DNA of 64,000 nt from UMGS1251 sp036666555 (lineage in GTDB: Bacteria > Bacillota > Clostridia > Lachnospirales > Lachnospiraceae), in contig JAVWVS010000009.1 of NCBI GenBank assembly GCA_036666555.1, positions 1 through 64,000 on the forward strand, given 5' to 3'. The notes below the pieces were generated by a model. That model was not told where the DNA came from, did not search any database, and saw only the letters and a program-made list of their open reading frames with translations. The position numbers and the translations under genes are program-made. This document shows, piece by piece, positions 51,981 to 61,594 of the stretch (the first letter of the stretch is position 1; the number at the start of each line of letters is the position of its first letter).

Positions 51981-53513
51981 ATGGTTGTAAAAGTATCACT
52001 ACTGATAGTATTTTTTGCGGTTATGATAGGGGTAGGCCTATACGCAAGAAAACATACCACAAGTGTAGACGGATTTGTGTTAGGAGGACGCTCGGTAGGA
52101 CCGTGGCTTACGGCTTTCGCATATGGTACGTCCTATTTTTCAGCTGTTGTATTTGTAGGATATGCAGGACAATTTGGATGGAAATATGGAATTGCATCTA
52201 CCTGGATCGGAATCGGGAATGCATTGATTGGAAGCCTATTGGCGTGGGTAGTCTTAGGCAGACGAACCAGAATTATGAGTCAGCATTTACAGTCTAAAAC
52301 AATGCCGGATTTCTTCGGAGAACGTTACCACAGTAAATCACTCAAAATTGTAGCTTCGGTCATTGTATTTATCTTTCTGGTACCTTATACGGCATCCATA
52401 TACAATGGGTTATCCAGATTATTCACAATGGCATTTGATGTTCCTTATGCAGTATGCGTGATTGTCATGGCGGTAGTAACCGGACTATATGTGATTATCG
52501 GTGGTTACATGGCAACTGCATGGAATGATTTTATTCAGGGAATTATCATGCTCTTTGGGATCGTTGCAGTTATTTTAGCAGTATTAAACGGTCAGGGCGG
52601 TTTTACAGAAGCAATCCGTAAAATGGCAGAAATTCCAAGTGATATACCGGCAACATTAGGACAACAAGGAGCTTTCACTTCTTTCTTTGGGCCGGACCCC
52701 ATTAATTTATTGGGCGTAGTATTATTGACCTCTCTGGGAACCTGGGGATTGCCACAGATGATTCACAAATTTTACACCATCAAGGATGAAAAAGCAGTGG
52801 AAACGGGTACCATTATCTCTACGGTATTTGCTATTGTGATTGCCGGAGGTTCCTATTTCCTAGGAGGATTTGGACGTCTCTTTCAGGGCTCAGCCATTCA
52901 AGATGCAAAGACAGGGGGAATCATTTTTGATAACATTATTCCACATATGTTATCCACATTACCGGATATCCTAATCGGAGTGGTGGTGGTATTGGTGCTA
53001 TCGGCGTCCATGTCTACCTTATCTTCACTGGTATTGACTTCCAGCTCCACATTAACACTGGATTTTTTGAAAGATAATGTGATGAAGAAAATGAGTGAAA
53101 AGAAACAGATTCTCACCATGCAGATACTGATTGTGTTTTTTATTGCCATATCGGTTCTAATTGCCCTAGACCCACCGGCGTTTATCGCACAGTTAATGGG
53201 AATCTCCTGGGGTGCGCTGGCAGGCGCATTTATTGCACCATTTTTATATGGATTGTACTGGAAAGGAGTTACCCGTGCAGCGGTATGGGCTAGTTTTATC
53301 ACAGGGGTAGGCATTACGGTCTCCAATATGTTTTTCCATTACATCGAATCACCGATTAATGCAGGTGCAGCAGCTATGGTGGCAGGATTGATTATTGTAC
53401 CGGTGGTCAGCTTGGTGACACCGAAATTGCCGAAAGAAAAAATTGCAGAACTATTTGAGTGTTATGAAGAAAAAGTATTGATCAGTAAAAAACATTCTTT
53501 GAAAGAGGATTAA
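51981..53513 (+). CDS. Sodium:solute symporter family protein (PutP-like)
   Basis: The 510-residue protein has about thirteen hydrophobic segments and the SSS patterns GLYARKHTTSVDGFVLGGRS, AYGTSYFSAVVFVGYAGQFG and LGTWGLPQMIHKFYTIKDEKAV. It imports a solute such as proline, pantothenate or a sugar acid with sodium; the substrate cannot be told. The gene is monocistronic, with its own promoter, palindromic leader and strong terminator, so it is probably regulated on its own. Confidence 0.93.
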   Translation: MVVKVSLLIVFFAVMIGVGLYARKHTTSVDGFVLGGRSVGPWLTAFAYGTSYFSAVVFVGYAGQFGWKYGIASTWIGIGNALIGSLLAWVVLGRRTRIMSQHLQSKTMPDFFGERYHSKSLKIVASVIVFIFLVPYTASIYNGLSRLFTMAFDVPYAVCVIVMAVVTGLYVIIGGYMATAWNDFIQGIIMLFGIVAVILAVLNGQGGFTEAIRKMAEIPSDIPATLGQQGAFTSFFGPDPINLLGVVLLTSLGTWGLPQMIHKFYTIKDEKAVETGTIISTVFAIVIAGGSYFLGGFGRLFQGSAIQDAKTGGIIFDNIIPHMLSTLPDILIGVVVVLVLSASMSTLSSLVLTSSSTLTLDFLKDNVMKKMSEKKQILTMQILIVFFIAISVLIALDPPAFIAQLMGISWGALAGAFIAPFLYGLYWKGVTRAAVWASFITGVGITVSNMFFHYIESPINAGAAAMVAGLIIVPVVSLVTPKLPKEKIAELFECYEEKVLISKKHSLKED

Positions 53514-53520
53514 AATATGT

Positions 53521-53557
53521 AAAACGGAAGAGAGTGCATTGCATTCTCTTCCGTTTT
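53521..53557 (+). terminator. Strong terminator after the symporter gene
   Basis: Bases 53521-53537 pair with 53541-53557 (17 bp with one G-T pair) around a 3-base loop; the arms begin and end in four A and four T. Confidence 0.9.
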
Positions 53558-53695
53558 ATGCTATCGTTTAAGAACAGAAATCTGGAAAACATTCGTTTCC
53601 ATCTGTGTATATCGCCGGCGGATTCCGCCATATACCAATTTGAAAAACAAAAAAGAGGCAGGTGAGGTCTATGAGCTAAAAAATCAAAATAGTGG

Positions 53696-53724
53696 TTGAC
53701 ATTTTCGTGGAACTATACTAAGAT
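53696..53724 (+). promoter_or_regulatory. Promoter of recA
   Basis: A perfect TTGACA and TAAGAT are 17 bases apart, 48 bases before the recA start. The 140 bases upstream (53558-53695) hold only a short GGCGGA/TCCGCC hairpin and no gene I can support. Confidence 0.7.
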
Positions 53725-53736
53725 ATGAATAGAAAA

Positions 53737-53752
53737 GCGAACATAGGTTCGC
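53737..53752. promoter_or_regulatory. LexA (SOS) box upstream of recA
   Basis: GCGAACATAGGTTCGC is a palindrome with the Firmicutes LexA core CGAAC-N4-GTTCG. It lies just after the expected transcription start, so LexA would block recA transcription until DNA damage. Confidence 0.85.
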
Positions 53753-53772
53753 TAGTGAAAAAGGAGATTAGA

Positions 53773-54825
53773 ATGGCAAGCGATGATAAACAAAAAGCAT
53801 TAGATGCGGCAATTACAAAGTTAGAAAAGGATTTTGGAAAAGGAGCAGTGATGAAGCTTGGGGATGCGGGTGCGCATGTATCCGTAGAGACGGTACCTAC
53901 AGGTTCTATCAGTTTAGATATTGCATTGGGACTTGGCGGCGTACCAAGAGGCCGTGTCTTGGAAGTATACGGACCGGAATCCAGTGGTAAGACGACACTG
54001 GCATTACATATGATTGCAGAAGTTCAAAAACGTGGTGGAATTGCCGGATTTATTGATGCAGAGCATGCATTGGATCCCGTTTATGCGAAGAATATTGGCG
54101 TAGACATTGATGAATTATATATTTCACAACCAGACAGTGGAGACCAGGCGCTAGAGATTACAGAGACCATGGTACGCTCTGGAGCAATGGATATTATTGT
54201 CATTGACTCCGTTGCCGCATTGGTTCCTCGTCAGGAGATTGAAGGAGACATGGGAGACAGTCACGTCGGACTTCAAGCAAGATTAATGTCTCAAGCATTA
54301 CGGAAGTTGACACCGGTCATTAGTAAATCGAATTGTATTGTTATCTTTATCAATCAACTTCGTGAAAAAGTAGGCGTCATGTTTGGAAGTCCTGAAACTA
54401 CCTCCGGTGGACGCGCATTGAAGTTTTATGCTTCGATTCGCCTGGACATTAGAAGGATTGAAACGCTGAAACAAAGTGGCGAAATGGTTGGGAATCGTAC
54501 ACGTGTAAAAGTGGTGAAGAACAAGATTGCACCTCCGTTTAAAGAAGCAGAATTTGATATCATGTTTGGAAAAGGCATTTCCAAAGAGGGAGATGTGCTG
54601 GATCTGGCAGCAGGTATTGACTTGATTAATAAAAGTGGCGCATGGTATGCGTATAATGGTGACAAGATAGGACAAGGCCGGGAGAATGCCAAAGGGTATT
54701 TATTGGAACATCCGGAGATTATTGAAGAGCTAGAAGAAAAAATTAGAGTACATTATCATTTGGCGGAAAAGAAAAACAGCTTAGATACCTTGGAAGAATC
54801 CGGAAGAGTAAAGGAAAAGAAATAA
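53773..54825 (+). CDS. recA: Recombinase RecA
   Basis: The 350-residue ATPase pairs homologous DNA and triggers LexA cleavage. Walker A is GPESSGKT (67-74), with FIDAEHALDP, IDSVAALVPRQEIEGDMGDSHVGLQARLMSQALRK split around the L1/L2 loops, and INQLREKVG. The real start is the ATG at 53773 behind AAGGAG; the open frame further upstream covers the LexA box. recX follows after one base. Confidence 0.98.
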   Translation: MASDDKQKALDAAITKLEKDFGKGAVMKLGDAGAHVSVETVPTGSISLDIALGLGGVPRGRVLEVYGPESSGKTTLALHMIAEVQKRGGIAGFIDAEHALDPVYAKNIGVDIDELYISQPDSGDQALEITETMVRSGAMDIIVIDSVAALVPRQEIEGDMGDSHVGLQARLMSQALRKLTPVISKSNCIVIFINQLREKVGVMFGSPETTSGGRALKFYASIRLDIRRIETLKQSGEMVGNRTRVKVVKNKIAPPFKEAEFDIMFGKGISKEGDVLDLAAGIDLINKSGAWYAYNGDKIGQGRENAKGYLLEHPEIIEELEEKIRVHYHLAEKKNSLDTLEESGRVKEKK

Positions 54826-54826
54826 G

Positions 54827-55441
54827 ATGTTAGTGACGAAAGTAGAAGCGTCCGGGAAAACGAAATACAAAATTTACATCGAAGAAGAATTCGCCTTTGT
54901 ATTATACAAGGGCGAATTGTCTCGTTTTCGTATCAAAGAAAATGAAGAGATAGAACCGGAAGTGGTAGAAAAGATTAAAAAAGAAGTTATATTAAAACGA
55001 GTGAAATTACGTGCGCTCCATTTGTTAAATGATATGGATCGGACGGAAGCAGATTTGCGTAAAAAATTGAAACAAGGCTGCTATACGGAGGAAATGATAG
55101 AACAAGCGTTAAAGTATGTGAAATCCTTTGGTTATATTGAGGATTCCGGCTATGCCAGACGCTTTATTGAAAGTAGAAAAGAAAGTAAGAGTAAAAAAGA
55201 AATATATGCGGCACTTTGCAATAAGGGAGTGAACAAGGAATTGATTGAACAAGCCCTAGAAGCATGTTATAGCGAAGAGGGAGAAGAAGCAGCTATTGCA
55301 GCCATTTTACGAAAAAAGAAATTTTGCCCAGAGACCGCAGACAGGGAACAAAAGCAAAAGATGTATGGATATTTGACACGAAAAGGATTTCGCTATGAAA
55401 ATATTCGTCAAGTAATACAAGTTTATGACGGGAATGCTTGA
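54827..55441 (+). CDS. recX: Regulatory protein RecX
   Basis: The 204-residue protein is built of three-helix repeats (LRALHLLNDMDRTEADLRKKL, VKSFGYIEDSGYARRFIESR, KKEIYAALCNKGVNKELIEQAL). RecX binds RecA filaments and usually limits their growth. It is co-transcribed with recA, one base apart. Confidence 0.94.
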   Translation: MLVTKVEASGKTKYKIYIEEEFAFVLYKGELSRFRIKENEEIEPEVVEKIKKEVILKRVKLRALHLLNDMDRTEADLRKKLKQGCYTEEMIEQALKYVKSFGYIEDSGYARRFIESRKESKSKKEIYAALCNKGVNKELIEQALEACYSEEGEEAAIAAILRKKKFCPETADREQKQKMYGYLTRKGFRYENIRQVIQVYDGNA

Positions 55442-55513
55442 CAGAATTGTGAAAACAGTATAAAATTTAAGTGTTGTATTTGTACAATGAAAATTAAATA
55501 AGGAGGTGCTCCT

Positions 55514-57061
55514 GTGCCAATTAGTATTATTGCTATAATTGTCACTTTGATCGTAGTAGCGCCTATTACTTATCTTGTTACGGTGAACAATCTCAAAAAG
55601 AATGCAGATTCTAAAATTGGGAACGCCGATGCAAAAGCAAGAGAGATAATAGATGATGCATTAAAGACTGCAGAGACGAAAAAAAAGGAATCACTCTTAG
55701 AAGTAAAGGAAGAATCTATTCGTACGAAGAATGAACTTGAAAAAGAGACGAAAGAAAGAAGAGCCGAACTTCAGCGATATGAAAAAAGAGTGCTTACGAA
55801 AGAAGAATCTGTAGAAAAACGAGCAGAGACGATTGAACAAAGAGAGGCGAAACTCTCGACCAAAGAAGATCAGATCAAGCAACGCGAAACAAAGGTGGAC
55901 GAACTGAATCAACAACGTGTACAGGAACTCGAAAGAATCTCAGGACTTACCTCCGAGCAAGCAAAAGAGTATTTGTTAAAAACTGTTGAAGAAGATGTAA
56001 AACATGACACTGCGAAATTAATTAAAGAAATGGAAACGCAGGCAAAAGAAGAATCTGGCAAAAAAGCCAAAGAGTATGTGGTAAATGCAATCCAAAAATG
56101 TGCTGCAGACCATGTGGCAGAGACTACCATTTCGGTAGTTCAGCTTCCCAGCGATGAAATGAAAGGAAGAATTATCGGTAGAGAAGGACGTAATATACGT
56201 ACACTCGAGACACTGACAGGCGTGGAATTGATTATTGATGACACACCGGAAGCAGTTGTATTATCCGGATTCGACCCAATCAGAAGAGAAGTTGCAAGAA
56301 TTGCCCTTGAACGATTGATTGTAGATGGACGTATCCATCCAGCAAGAATCGAAGAGATGGTAGAAAAAGCACAAAAAGATGTGGAAACCATGATTCGAGA
56401 AGAAGGAGAAGCAACGGCACTGGAAGTTGGTGTCCACGGCATTCATCCGGAACTCATCCGTTTATTAGGAAGAATGAAATTTCGAACAAGCTATGGTCAG
56501 AATGCATTAAAGCATTCCATGGAAGTAGCGCAGCTGTCCGGACTTCTGGCAGCGGAGATTGGATTAGACATTCGACTGGCAAAACGTGCCGGTTTATTGC
56601 ATGATATTGGTAAATCCATTGACCACGATGTGGAAGGTTCACACATTCAGATTGGTGTAGATTTATGTAGGAAATACAAAGAGTCAGCAACTGTAATTAA
56701 TGCAGTGGAATCTCATCATGGAGATGTAGAACCGGAAACTCTGATTGCATGTATTGTACAGGCAGCGGATACCATTTCAGCCGCACGTCCGGGAGCAAGA
56801 AGAGAAACATTAGAAACATACACAAACAGATTAAAACAATTAGAAGATATCGCCAACCAGTTTAAAGGCGTTGACAAATCTTTTGCGATTCAAGCAGGTA
56901 GAGAGATTCGAATTATGGTAGTTCCAGACCAAATATCGGATGCAGACATGGTGATACTGGCTAGAGACATTTCAAAACAGATTGAATTTGAATTGGAATA
57001 TCCAGGACAGATTAAGATCAATGTCATACGTGAATCACGTGTTACAGACTATGCGAAATAA
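55514..57061 (+). CDS. rny: Ribonuclease Y
   Basis: The 515-residue membrane-anchored endoribonuclease starts mRNA decay in Firmicutes. The GTG start follows AGGAGG by 7 bases. One N-terminal membrane helix (2-24) leads to a long charged coiled coil (30-195), then a KH domain (MKGRIIGREGRNIRTLE) and an HD domain (LLHDIGKS, ESHHGDVEPET). Length is normal. It ends at a terminator. Confidence 0.97.
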   Translation: MPISIIAIIVTLIVVAPITYLVTVNNLKKNADSKIGNADAKAREIIDDALKTAETKKKESLLEVKEESIRTKNELEKETKERRAELQRYEKRVLTKEESVEKRAETIEQREAKLSTKEDQIKQRETKVDELNQQRVQELERISGLTSEQAKEYLLKTVEEDVKHDTAKLIKEMETQAKEESGKKAKEYVVNAIQKCAADHVAETTISVVQLPSDEMKGRIIGREGRNIRTLETLTGVELIIDDTPEAVVLSGFDPIRREVARIALERLIVDGRIHPARIEEMVEKAQKDVETMIREEGEATALEVGVHGIHPELIRLLGRMKFRTSYGQNALKHSMEVAQLSGLLAAEIGLDIRLAKRAGLLHDIGKSIDHDVEGSHIQIGVDLCRKYKESATVINAVESHHGDVEPETLIACIVQAADTISAARPGARRETLETYTNRLKQLEDIANQFKGVDKSFAIQAGREIRIMVVPDQISDADMVILARDISKQIEFELEYPGQIKINVIRESRVTDYAK

Positions 57062-57085
57062 TAAACATCAGGTATCCTATAGAAT

Positions 57086-57115
57086 AGATCCTCAGCCTTT
57101 GGGCTGGGGATTTTC
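57086..57115 (+). terminator. Terminator after rny
   Basis: ATCCTCAGCC (57088-57097) pairs with GGCTGGGGAT (57102-57111), one T-G pair, followed by TTTTC. Confidence 0.75.
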
Positions 57116-57146
57116 TTAATCTTTCGAAGAACCGGAGAGGAAAAAT

Positions 57147-57692
57147 ATGAGTGAACAGATAAAAAGAATCCATAGAGAATTAGCGTATCAAGGGAAAATC
57201 GTAAAAGTATATACGGATACGATGGAAATGCCGGATGGACATACCGCACAATGGGACTTCATACAGCATAATGGAGCGGCTGCAGTCGTTCCGGTAATGG
57301 AAGATGGTACTATTTTGATGGTGCGTCAATACCGCAATGCATTGGAACGTTATACATTAGAAATTCCGGCAGGAGCGCTTGATACCGTGGAGGAGCCGGG
57401 GATTCACTGCGCATCCAGAGAATTGGAAGAAGAGACCGGATATCGCAGTGATCATCTTCGGTGGCTGATTACGGTACGAACCACCGTTGCTTTTTGCAAT
57501 GAGCGAATTGAAATATTTGTGGCAGATCATTTGGTTGCATCGAAACAAAATCTGGATGAAGATGAGTTCATTGATGTGAAACCATATACCATAGAGGAAC
57601 TGACTGATAAAATCTATGCAGGTGAAATCGAAGACTCCAAAACCATTGCAGCACTTCTGGCATACGAAAAAAAATATCGGCATCATAATTAA
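57147..57692 (+). CDS. NUDIX hydrolase, ADP-ribose pyrophosphatase type
   Basis: The 181-residue enzyme contains the Nudix box GALDTVEEPGIHCASRELEEETGY with REL-EEETG metal-binding residues. The MVRQYRNALERYTLEIPAG part upstream is typical of ADP-ribose hydrolases (NudF). It should split ADP-ribose into AMP and ribose phosphate. In Firmicutes this gene is often next to spoIIM, as here. Confidence 0.93.
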   Translation: MSEQIKRIHRELAYQGKIVKVYTDTMEMPDGHTAQWDFIQHNGAAAVVPVMEDGTILMVRQYRNALERYTLEIPAGALDTVEEPGIHCASRELEEETGYRSDHLRWLITVRTTVAFCNERIEIFVADHLVASKQNLDEDEFIDVKPYTIEELTDKIYAGEIEDSKTIAALLAYEKKYRHHN

Positions 57693-57752
57693 AGAATAAT
57701 CAGATACAGGCTCAGCATATAATTGGAGTATCTTAGGACAGGGGGAACACTT

Positions 57753-58292
57753 GTGAAGATACATCGAAACAAGAAACAACTTCTTGGGTATTATATGCTG
57801 GGTTTTTTGATTGGAATCCTGTATGCGAATTTCATTGGAAGACAATACACCGGTACATCCGGTATCTTTGATGCATATTTTCTACATCAATACGCCCAGA
57901 CGGAAGTGATTGCTGCTGATTATATGTGGTATATTATGGGAATTCGGGTGGTGCCATTGATTCTGTTTTGCATATTGGGAATGACCAGATTTCGCAAATG
58001 GATTGCTGCAGGAGCATTGATTTTTGCGGGATTTTCCAGTGGCATGATGGGTGTGACGTCCGTAATGCAATTGGGTATTCGGGGAATCTTCCTGTGCTTA
58101 GTGGGAATGACTCCACAATTTTTTTTCTATCTATTAGCCTATGCAGTATTACTTTGGCATTTTTACAGTGACAACCGATCCAAATTTGAAATCGGGAAAG
58201 CGGTATTTGTCGGTTTGATATTTGCCATAGGAATGGTGTTGGAGGGATATGTCAATCCGGTTTTGATGAAACTTTTTATAAAAACACTTTAA
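57753..58292 (+). CDS. SpoIIM-like membrane protein
   Basis: The 179-residue protein has five hydrophobic segments, a basic N-terminus (KIHRNKKQLLGYYMLGFLIGILYANFIG) and a GYVNPVLMKLFIK C-terminus. The segment number, the C-terminal Glu-Gly-Tyr-x-x-Pro pattern and its place after a nudF-like gene point to stage II sporulation protein M, part of the engulfment complex with SpoIID and SpoIIP. Sequence similarity is weak by eye, so this is partly inference from context. The GTG at 57753 follows AGGGGG. Confidence 0.65.
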   Translation: MKIHRNKKQLLGYYMLGFLIGILYANFIGRQYTGTSGIFDAYFLHQYAQTEVIAADYMWYIMGIRVVPLILFCILGMTRFRKWIAAGALIFAGFSSGMMGVTSVMQLGIRGIFLCLVGMTPQFFFYLLAYAVLLWHFYSDNRSKFEIGKAVFVGLIFAIGMVLEGYVNPVLMKLFIKTL

Positions 58293-58463
58293 GGAAGTTT
58301 CAAACATAGTAGAATATATATGTGTATATGATTAAAATATCGTTTTATATCGAAACAACATAAAATATACGGGTTTTACTGATTGATATCGTTTCAACTA
58401 TTGTACTTGTATTTGTTTGATGTTAGAATATAGTAAAATACTTTTAGAAAGTAGGTGCTAATT

Positions 58464-59675
58464 ATGCGATATGTCAATCCATATACTCCAGGAGCTGGGT
58501 TTATGCCATCTTATTTGGCAGGCAGAGACGATGTGATTATAAGTGCTAGAAATAACATGGCCGCTTTAATACAAAGATATCCGCAACAATCTGTTATTTA
58601 TTACGGGCTGAGAGGTGTAGGGAAAACAGTACTTCTCAATGGAATTGAAGAGATAGCAGATGAGCTAAATGTATTATACGAGCATATAGAAATCAAAGAA
58701 AAAGGTGAATTTGTAACGCAGATTGCTAGTGCGGCTGTTAAATTTAGCAGGCAAATTAGTTTAAAAGAAAAGGCTTATGGACTAGCACTGAGAGCATACG
58801 AAGCAATTAAATCAGTTGGCGTCACTTTTAATCCACAGAATGGAACTTTTAGTGCTGAAATTACTTCAAAAGAGGAACCATTTTTGGCAACGATGACTTT
58901 ATCAGATGGTCTTACAGATGCATTTATAGCACTGGGGAATGCAGCTATTAAATCAGAGGACACCATATTTTTTTTCATAGATGAAATACAGTATTTGAAA
59001 AAAAATGAATTGGAGGCCTTGATTAATGCAATTCATAGAATCAATCAAAAAAGATTGCCGATTATGATATTTGGTGCTGGTTTACCGAAAGTATTTAAAG
59101 AACTTGGGGATGCAAAATCTTATTCGGAAAGATTATTTAAATTTGAAAAAATTGACGCACTGTCAGATGAAGCCGCCAAACAAGCTATTATTAGACCGGC
59201 TCAAAACATGGAAGTGGAATATAACCAAGATGCAGTTCGAAGAATTATTGAAGTGACAAAGGGGTATCCATATTTCATACAGGAATTCTGCAATATTATT
59301 TGGGATCAGACGGATGACGCTACCATAAAGATTCAGGATGTCTATGATTCGGAAAAGCTGTTTTTTAAAAAACTCGATGAAGGATTTTTCAAAGTAAGAT
59401 ACGAACGATGCACGAATGGAGAAAAAAAATTCATGTATGCTATGGTTAAGTGCGGTAAACTACCATGCAATATTACAAATGTTGCGCATGCAATGGGAGT
59501 GGGAAATACGAGTCAAATATCCCCTACACGAGCGCAGCTTATTAACAAAGGACTAGTATATTCGACAGGATATGCAGAATTAGATTTTACGGTTCCGGAA
59601 TTTGATAAATATTTATTACGTGTAATGCCGGCAGAGGGGTTAGAAATAGAAACTGGAGGGTTTTCTGATAACTAG
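58464..59675 (+). CDS. AAA-type ATP-binding protein (AAA_16/archaeal-ATPase-like)
   Basis: The 403-residue protein has Walker A GLRGVGKT (48-55), Walker B IFFFIDEIQYL, sensor FGAGLP and a C-terminal winged-helix-like part (GNTSQISPTRAQLINKGLVY). It resembles STAND/MNS-type P-loop ATPases found in mobile and defence contexts. The region before it (58293-58463) is very AT-rich and has no other gene. It stands alone between sporulation-type genes, and its 3' end overlaps the convergent flippase gene by 36 bp. I infer recent gain. The partner or target is unknown. Confidence 0.85.
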   Translation: MRYVNPYTPGAGFMPSYLAGRDDVIISARNNMAALIQRYPQQSVIYYGLRGVGKTVLLNGIEEIADELNVLYEHIEIKEKGEFVTQIASAAVKFSRQISLKEKAYGLALRAYEAIKSVGVTFNPQNGTFSAEITSKEEPFLATMTLSDGLTDAFIALGNAAIKSEDTIFFFIDEIQYLKKNELEALINAIHRINQKRLPIMIFGAGLPKVFKELGDAKSYSERLFKFEKIDALSDEAAKQAIIRPAQNMEVEYNQDAVRRIIEVTKGYPYFIQEFCNIIWDQTDDATIKIQDVYDSEKLFFKKLDEGFFKVRYERCTNGEKKFMYAMVKCGKLPCNITNVAHAMGVGNTSQISPTRAQLINKGLVYSTGYAELDFTVPEFDKYLLRVMPAEGLEIETGGFSDN

Positions 59676-60995
59676 GTGATGCTTCAAACTTCCCAGACAA
59701 AGCACACTAACAACTAACTGGCTTGCCAGCAGCCCCCAAAGATACCCCAAGATGCCAACCATGGGAATCAGAAAGAATACACTTAGGATACGAAGCAATA
59801 ACCCTATGCTGGTAATCCCAAAGGACGAGGATGTTTTCCCCAGTCCATTTAAGATGCTGAGTAAGGTACTGTTGGTGTACTGAAAAGGGCAGATAAAGGC
59901 GAGGATGAAGATGAATTGTCCTGCCAGGGGACTTTGAAATAATACTTTTCCCATAAAATGTCCGGCGAAAAGGAAAAACAAGCAGCATCCGGTGCCAAGT
60001 AAAAAGCAGCATCCGGTCACTTTTTTAATCAAGGCAATGAGCCGTAAAGGATGGTCAGCCGCCTGGATTTCTGCAACGGTTGGAAGCATCATGGTGGATA
60101 CGGAATTGGTAATGGCAGAAGGAAATAAAATGCAGGGAAGTGCCATTCCGGTCAAGACACCATACATACTGAGGGCTTCGGAGCTGGTCAGCCCATAGAG
60201 CTGTAATCTGGCGGGAATGGAAATGGCTTCCACGCTTTGCAATAGGTTTAGGAGAATGCGATTGGCGGTTAAGGGAATGGATAAAGGAAGCAAGGTTTTC
60301 AGTTGGAAGAAACAGGTACGGAAAGAATTCTTTTCCCTATCTGTTTTTTTGCGCTGTGCAGTAAAGGCCTGCATACAAAAAGCAGCAGAAGCGATTTCTC
60401 CAAATACCAAACCTAAAACGGCAATGGTTATATTTAGTTTGAGAGAATGATGAATGGCAAAGAGATAAAGCCCATACACCGTAGCCACCCGAAGCAGTTG
60501 TTCTATTAACTGGGAGGAAGCAGGAATACCGGTTTGTTTGAAACCAAAATAGTAACCACAGATGCAACTATGAATGGCTGCAAAGGGAAAAGAATAAGAC
60601 ATGGCCATGAGCAGGGGCTCACAGCGTATGTCCCCTAAAATAACCGTGGCGACCACCGAGGCATTTGCTTGTAAAAAACAAGTGACCAGACAAGAAAGAA
60701 GGATGGAGATACCAAGAGCCCCATAAAGAAGCTGTTTGGCAACCTGTGGTTTGCCCAAGGAAACTTTCTCAGCCACACTGCGGGAAAGCGCGGTTTCGAT
60801 ACCGGCAACCGTAAAAGAATAACACAAAGCATAAATCGGAAAAATAAGCTGATAAAGGCCCATGCCTTCTTCTCCAAAGGCACGGCAAAGAAAGATGCGA
60901 TAAAAAAATCCAATCAAACGACTTAAAAATCCGGTCAGTGTTAAAATGAAAGTTCCTTTGAGAAGCAGGTTCTTTTTCGAGGTAGAATTATACAT
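59640..60995 (-). CDS. SpoVB-like oligosaccharide/lipid flippase (MVF superfamily)
   Basis: The 451-residue protein has about fourteen hydrophobic segments and starts with LLLKGTFILTLTGFLSRLIGFFYRIFL, the SpoVB/MurJ-type opening, and FGEEGMGLYQLIFPIYAL. SpoVB-like proteins flip lipid-linked cell wall precursors, in Bacillus for the spore cortex. Whether this is the sporulation protein or a vegetative paralogue is open. Its C-terminus overlaps the ATPase gene on the other strand. Confidence 0.88.
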   Translation of the reverse strand: MYNSTSKKNLLLKGTFILTLTGFLSRLIGFFYRIFLCRAFGEEGMGLYQLIFPIYALCYSFTVAGIETALSRSVAEKVSLGKPQVAKQLLYGALGISILLSCLVTCFLQANASVVATVILGDIRCEPLLMAMSYSFPFAAIHSCICGYYFGFKQTGIPASSQLIEQLLRVATVYGLYLFAIHHSLKLNITIAVLGLVFGEIASAAFCMQAFTAQRKKTDREKNSFRTCFFQLKTLLPLSIPLTANRILLNLLQSVEAISIPARLQLYGLTSSEALSMYGVLTGMALPCILFPSAITNSVSTMMLPTVAEIQAADHPLRLIALIKKVTGCCFLLGTGCCLFFLFAGHFMGKVLFQSPLAGQFIFILAFICPFQYTNSTLLSILNGLGKTSSSFGITSIGLLLRILSVFFLIPMVGILGYLWGLLASQLVVSVLCLGSLKHHLVIRKPSSFYF

Positions 60996-61041
60996 GGATT
61001 CCCCAGAGTCACTTTTTTAAAAATATATTCGAAATCATGTC

Positions 61042-61070
61042 TTGACAGAACAAAAAAGCGGTGTTATTCT
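61042..61070 (+). promoter_or_regulatory. Promoter of the isc operon
   Basis: A perfect TTGACA and TATTCT are 17 bases apart, 55 bases before the iscR start. Confidence 0.75.
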
Positions 61071-61081
61071 AAAAAAGTAGA

Positions 61082-61104
61082 AATCCTAGTAAAGAACTAG
61101 GATT
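61082..61104. promoter_or_regulatory. Inverted repeat in the iscR leader, probable operator
   Basis: AATCCTAGT (61082-61090) is perfectly inverted at 61096-61104 with a 5-base spacer, just after the expected transcription start. The place suggests autoregulation by the Rrf2-type repressor encoded next. Confidence 0.6.
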
Positions 61105-61124
61105 AAACAGAAGAAGGTGATTAC

Positions 61125-61583
61125 TTGAAATTATCAACAAAGGGAAGGTATGGACTGAGAGCTTTAATCGACTTGGCACAATACAGTGAAACAGAACCAG
61201 TATCCATTGGGAGTATCGCTGCCAGACAAAGTATTTCAGAACGATATCTGGAACAGTTGATGGCCATGTTAAAAAAAGAGGGTCTTATTACCAGTATTCG
61301 AGGAGCAGGTGGCGGTTACGTACTTGCCAAGGAAGCCAAGGATATTTCGGTAGGAGATGTGTTGCGGGCACTGGAAGGAAGCTTAGAACCGGTAGACTGT
61401 GCAGCATTTCATACAGATGAGGGCTGTGACGCAAGCGACATCTGTGTAACAAAATATGTGTGGCATAAAATTAATGAAAGTATTAATCAGGCAGTGGATG
61501 CAATCAAACTGGATACACTGGTAAGCGAAAGCAAAGCAATGCAGGACAAGCATCCATCCGGCGAAATGAAATGCAAAAATTAG
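61125..61583 (+). CDS. iscR: Rrf2/IscR family iron-sulfur regulator
   Basis: The 152-residue protein has the Rrf2 winged helix (MKLSTKGRYGLRALIDLAQY, SERYLEQLMAMLKKEGL, GAGGGYVLAK) and three cysteines at 92, 101 and 107 that fit the [2Fe-2S] site of IscR. It probably represses the operon when clusters are plentiful. The start is TTG at 61125 behind AAGGTGA; no ATG or GTG is available nearby. It heads the iscR-iscS-iscU-mnmA unit. Confidence 0.93.
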   Translation: MKLSTKGRYGLRALIDLAQYSETEPVSIGSIAARQSISERYLEQLMAMLKKEGLITSIRGAGGGYVLAKEAKDISVGDVLRALEGSLEPVDCAAFHTDEGCDASDICVTKYVWHKINESINQAVDAIKLDTLVSESKAMQDKHPSGEMKCKN

Positions 61584-61594
61584 GAGGGAATACA

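Noticed and set aside
58464..59675. Direct repeats around the accessory ATPase like those at 39-40.7 kb
   Set aside because: I compared the flanks by eye and found no shared long segment.
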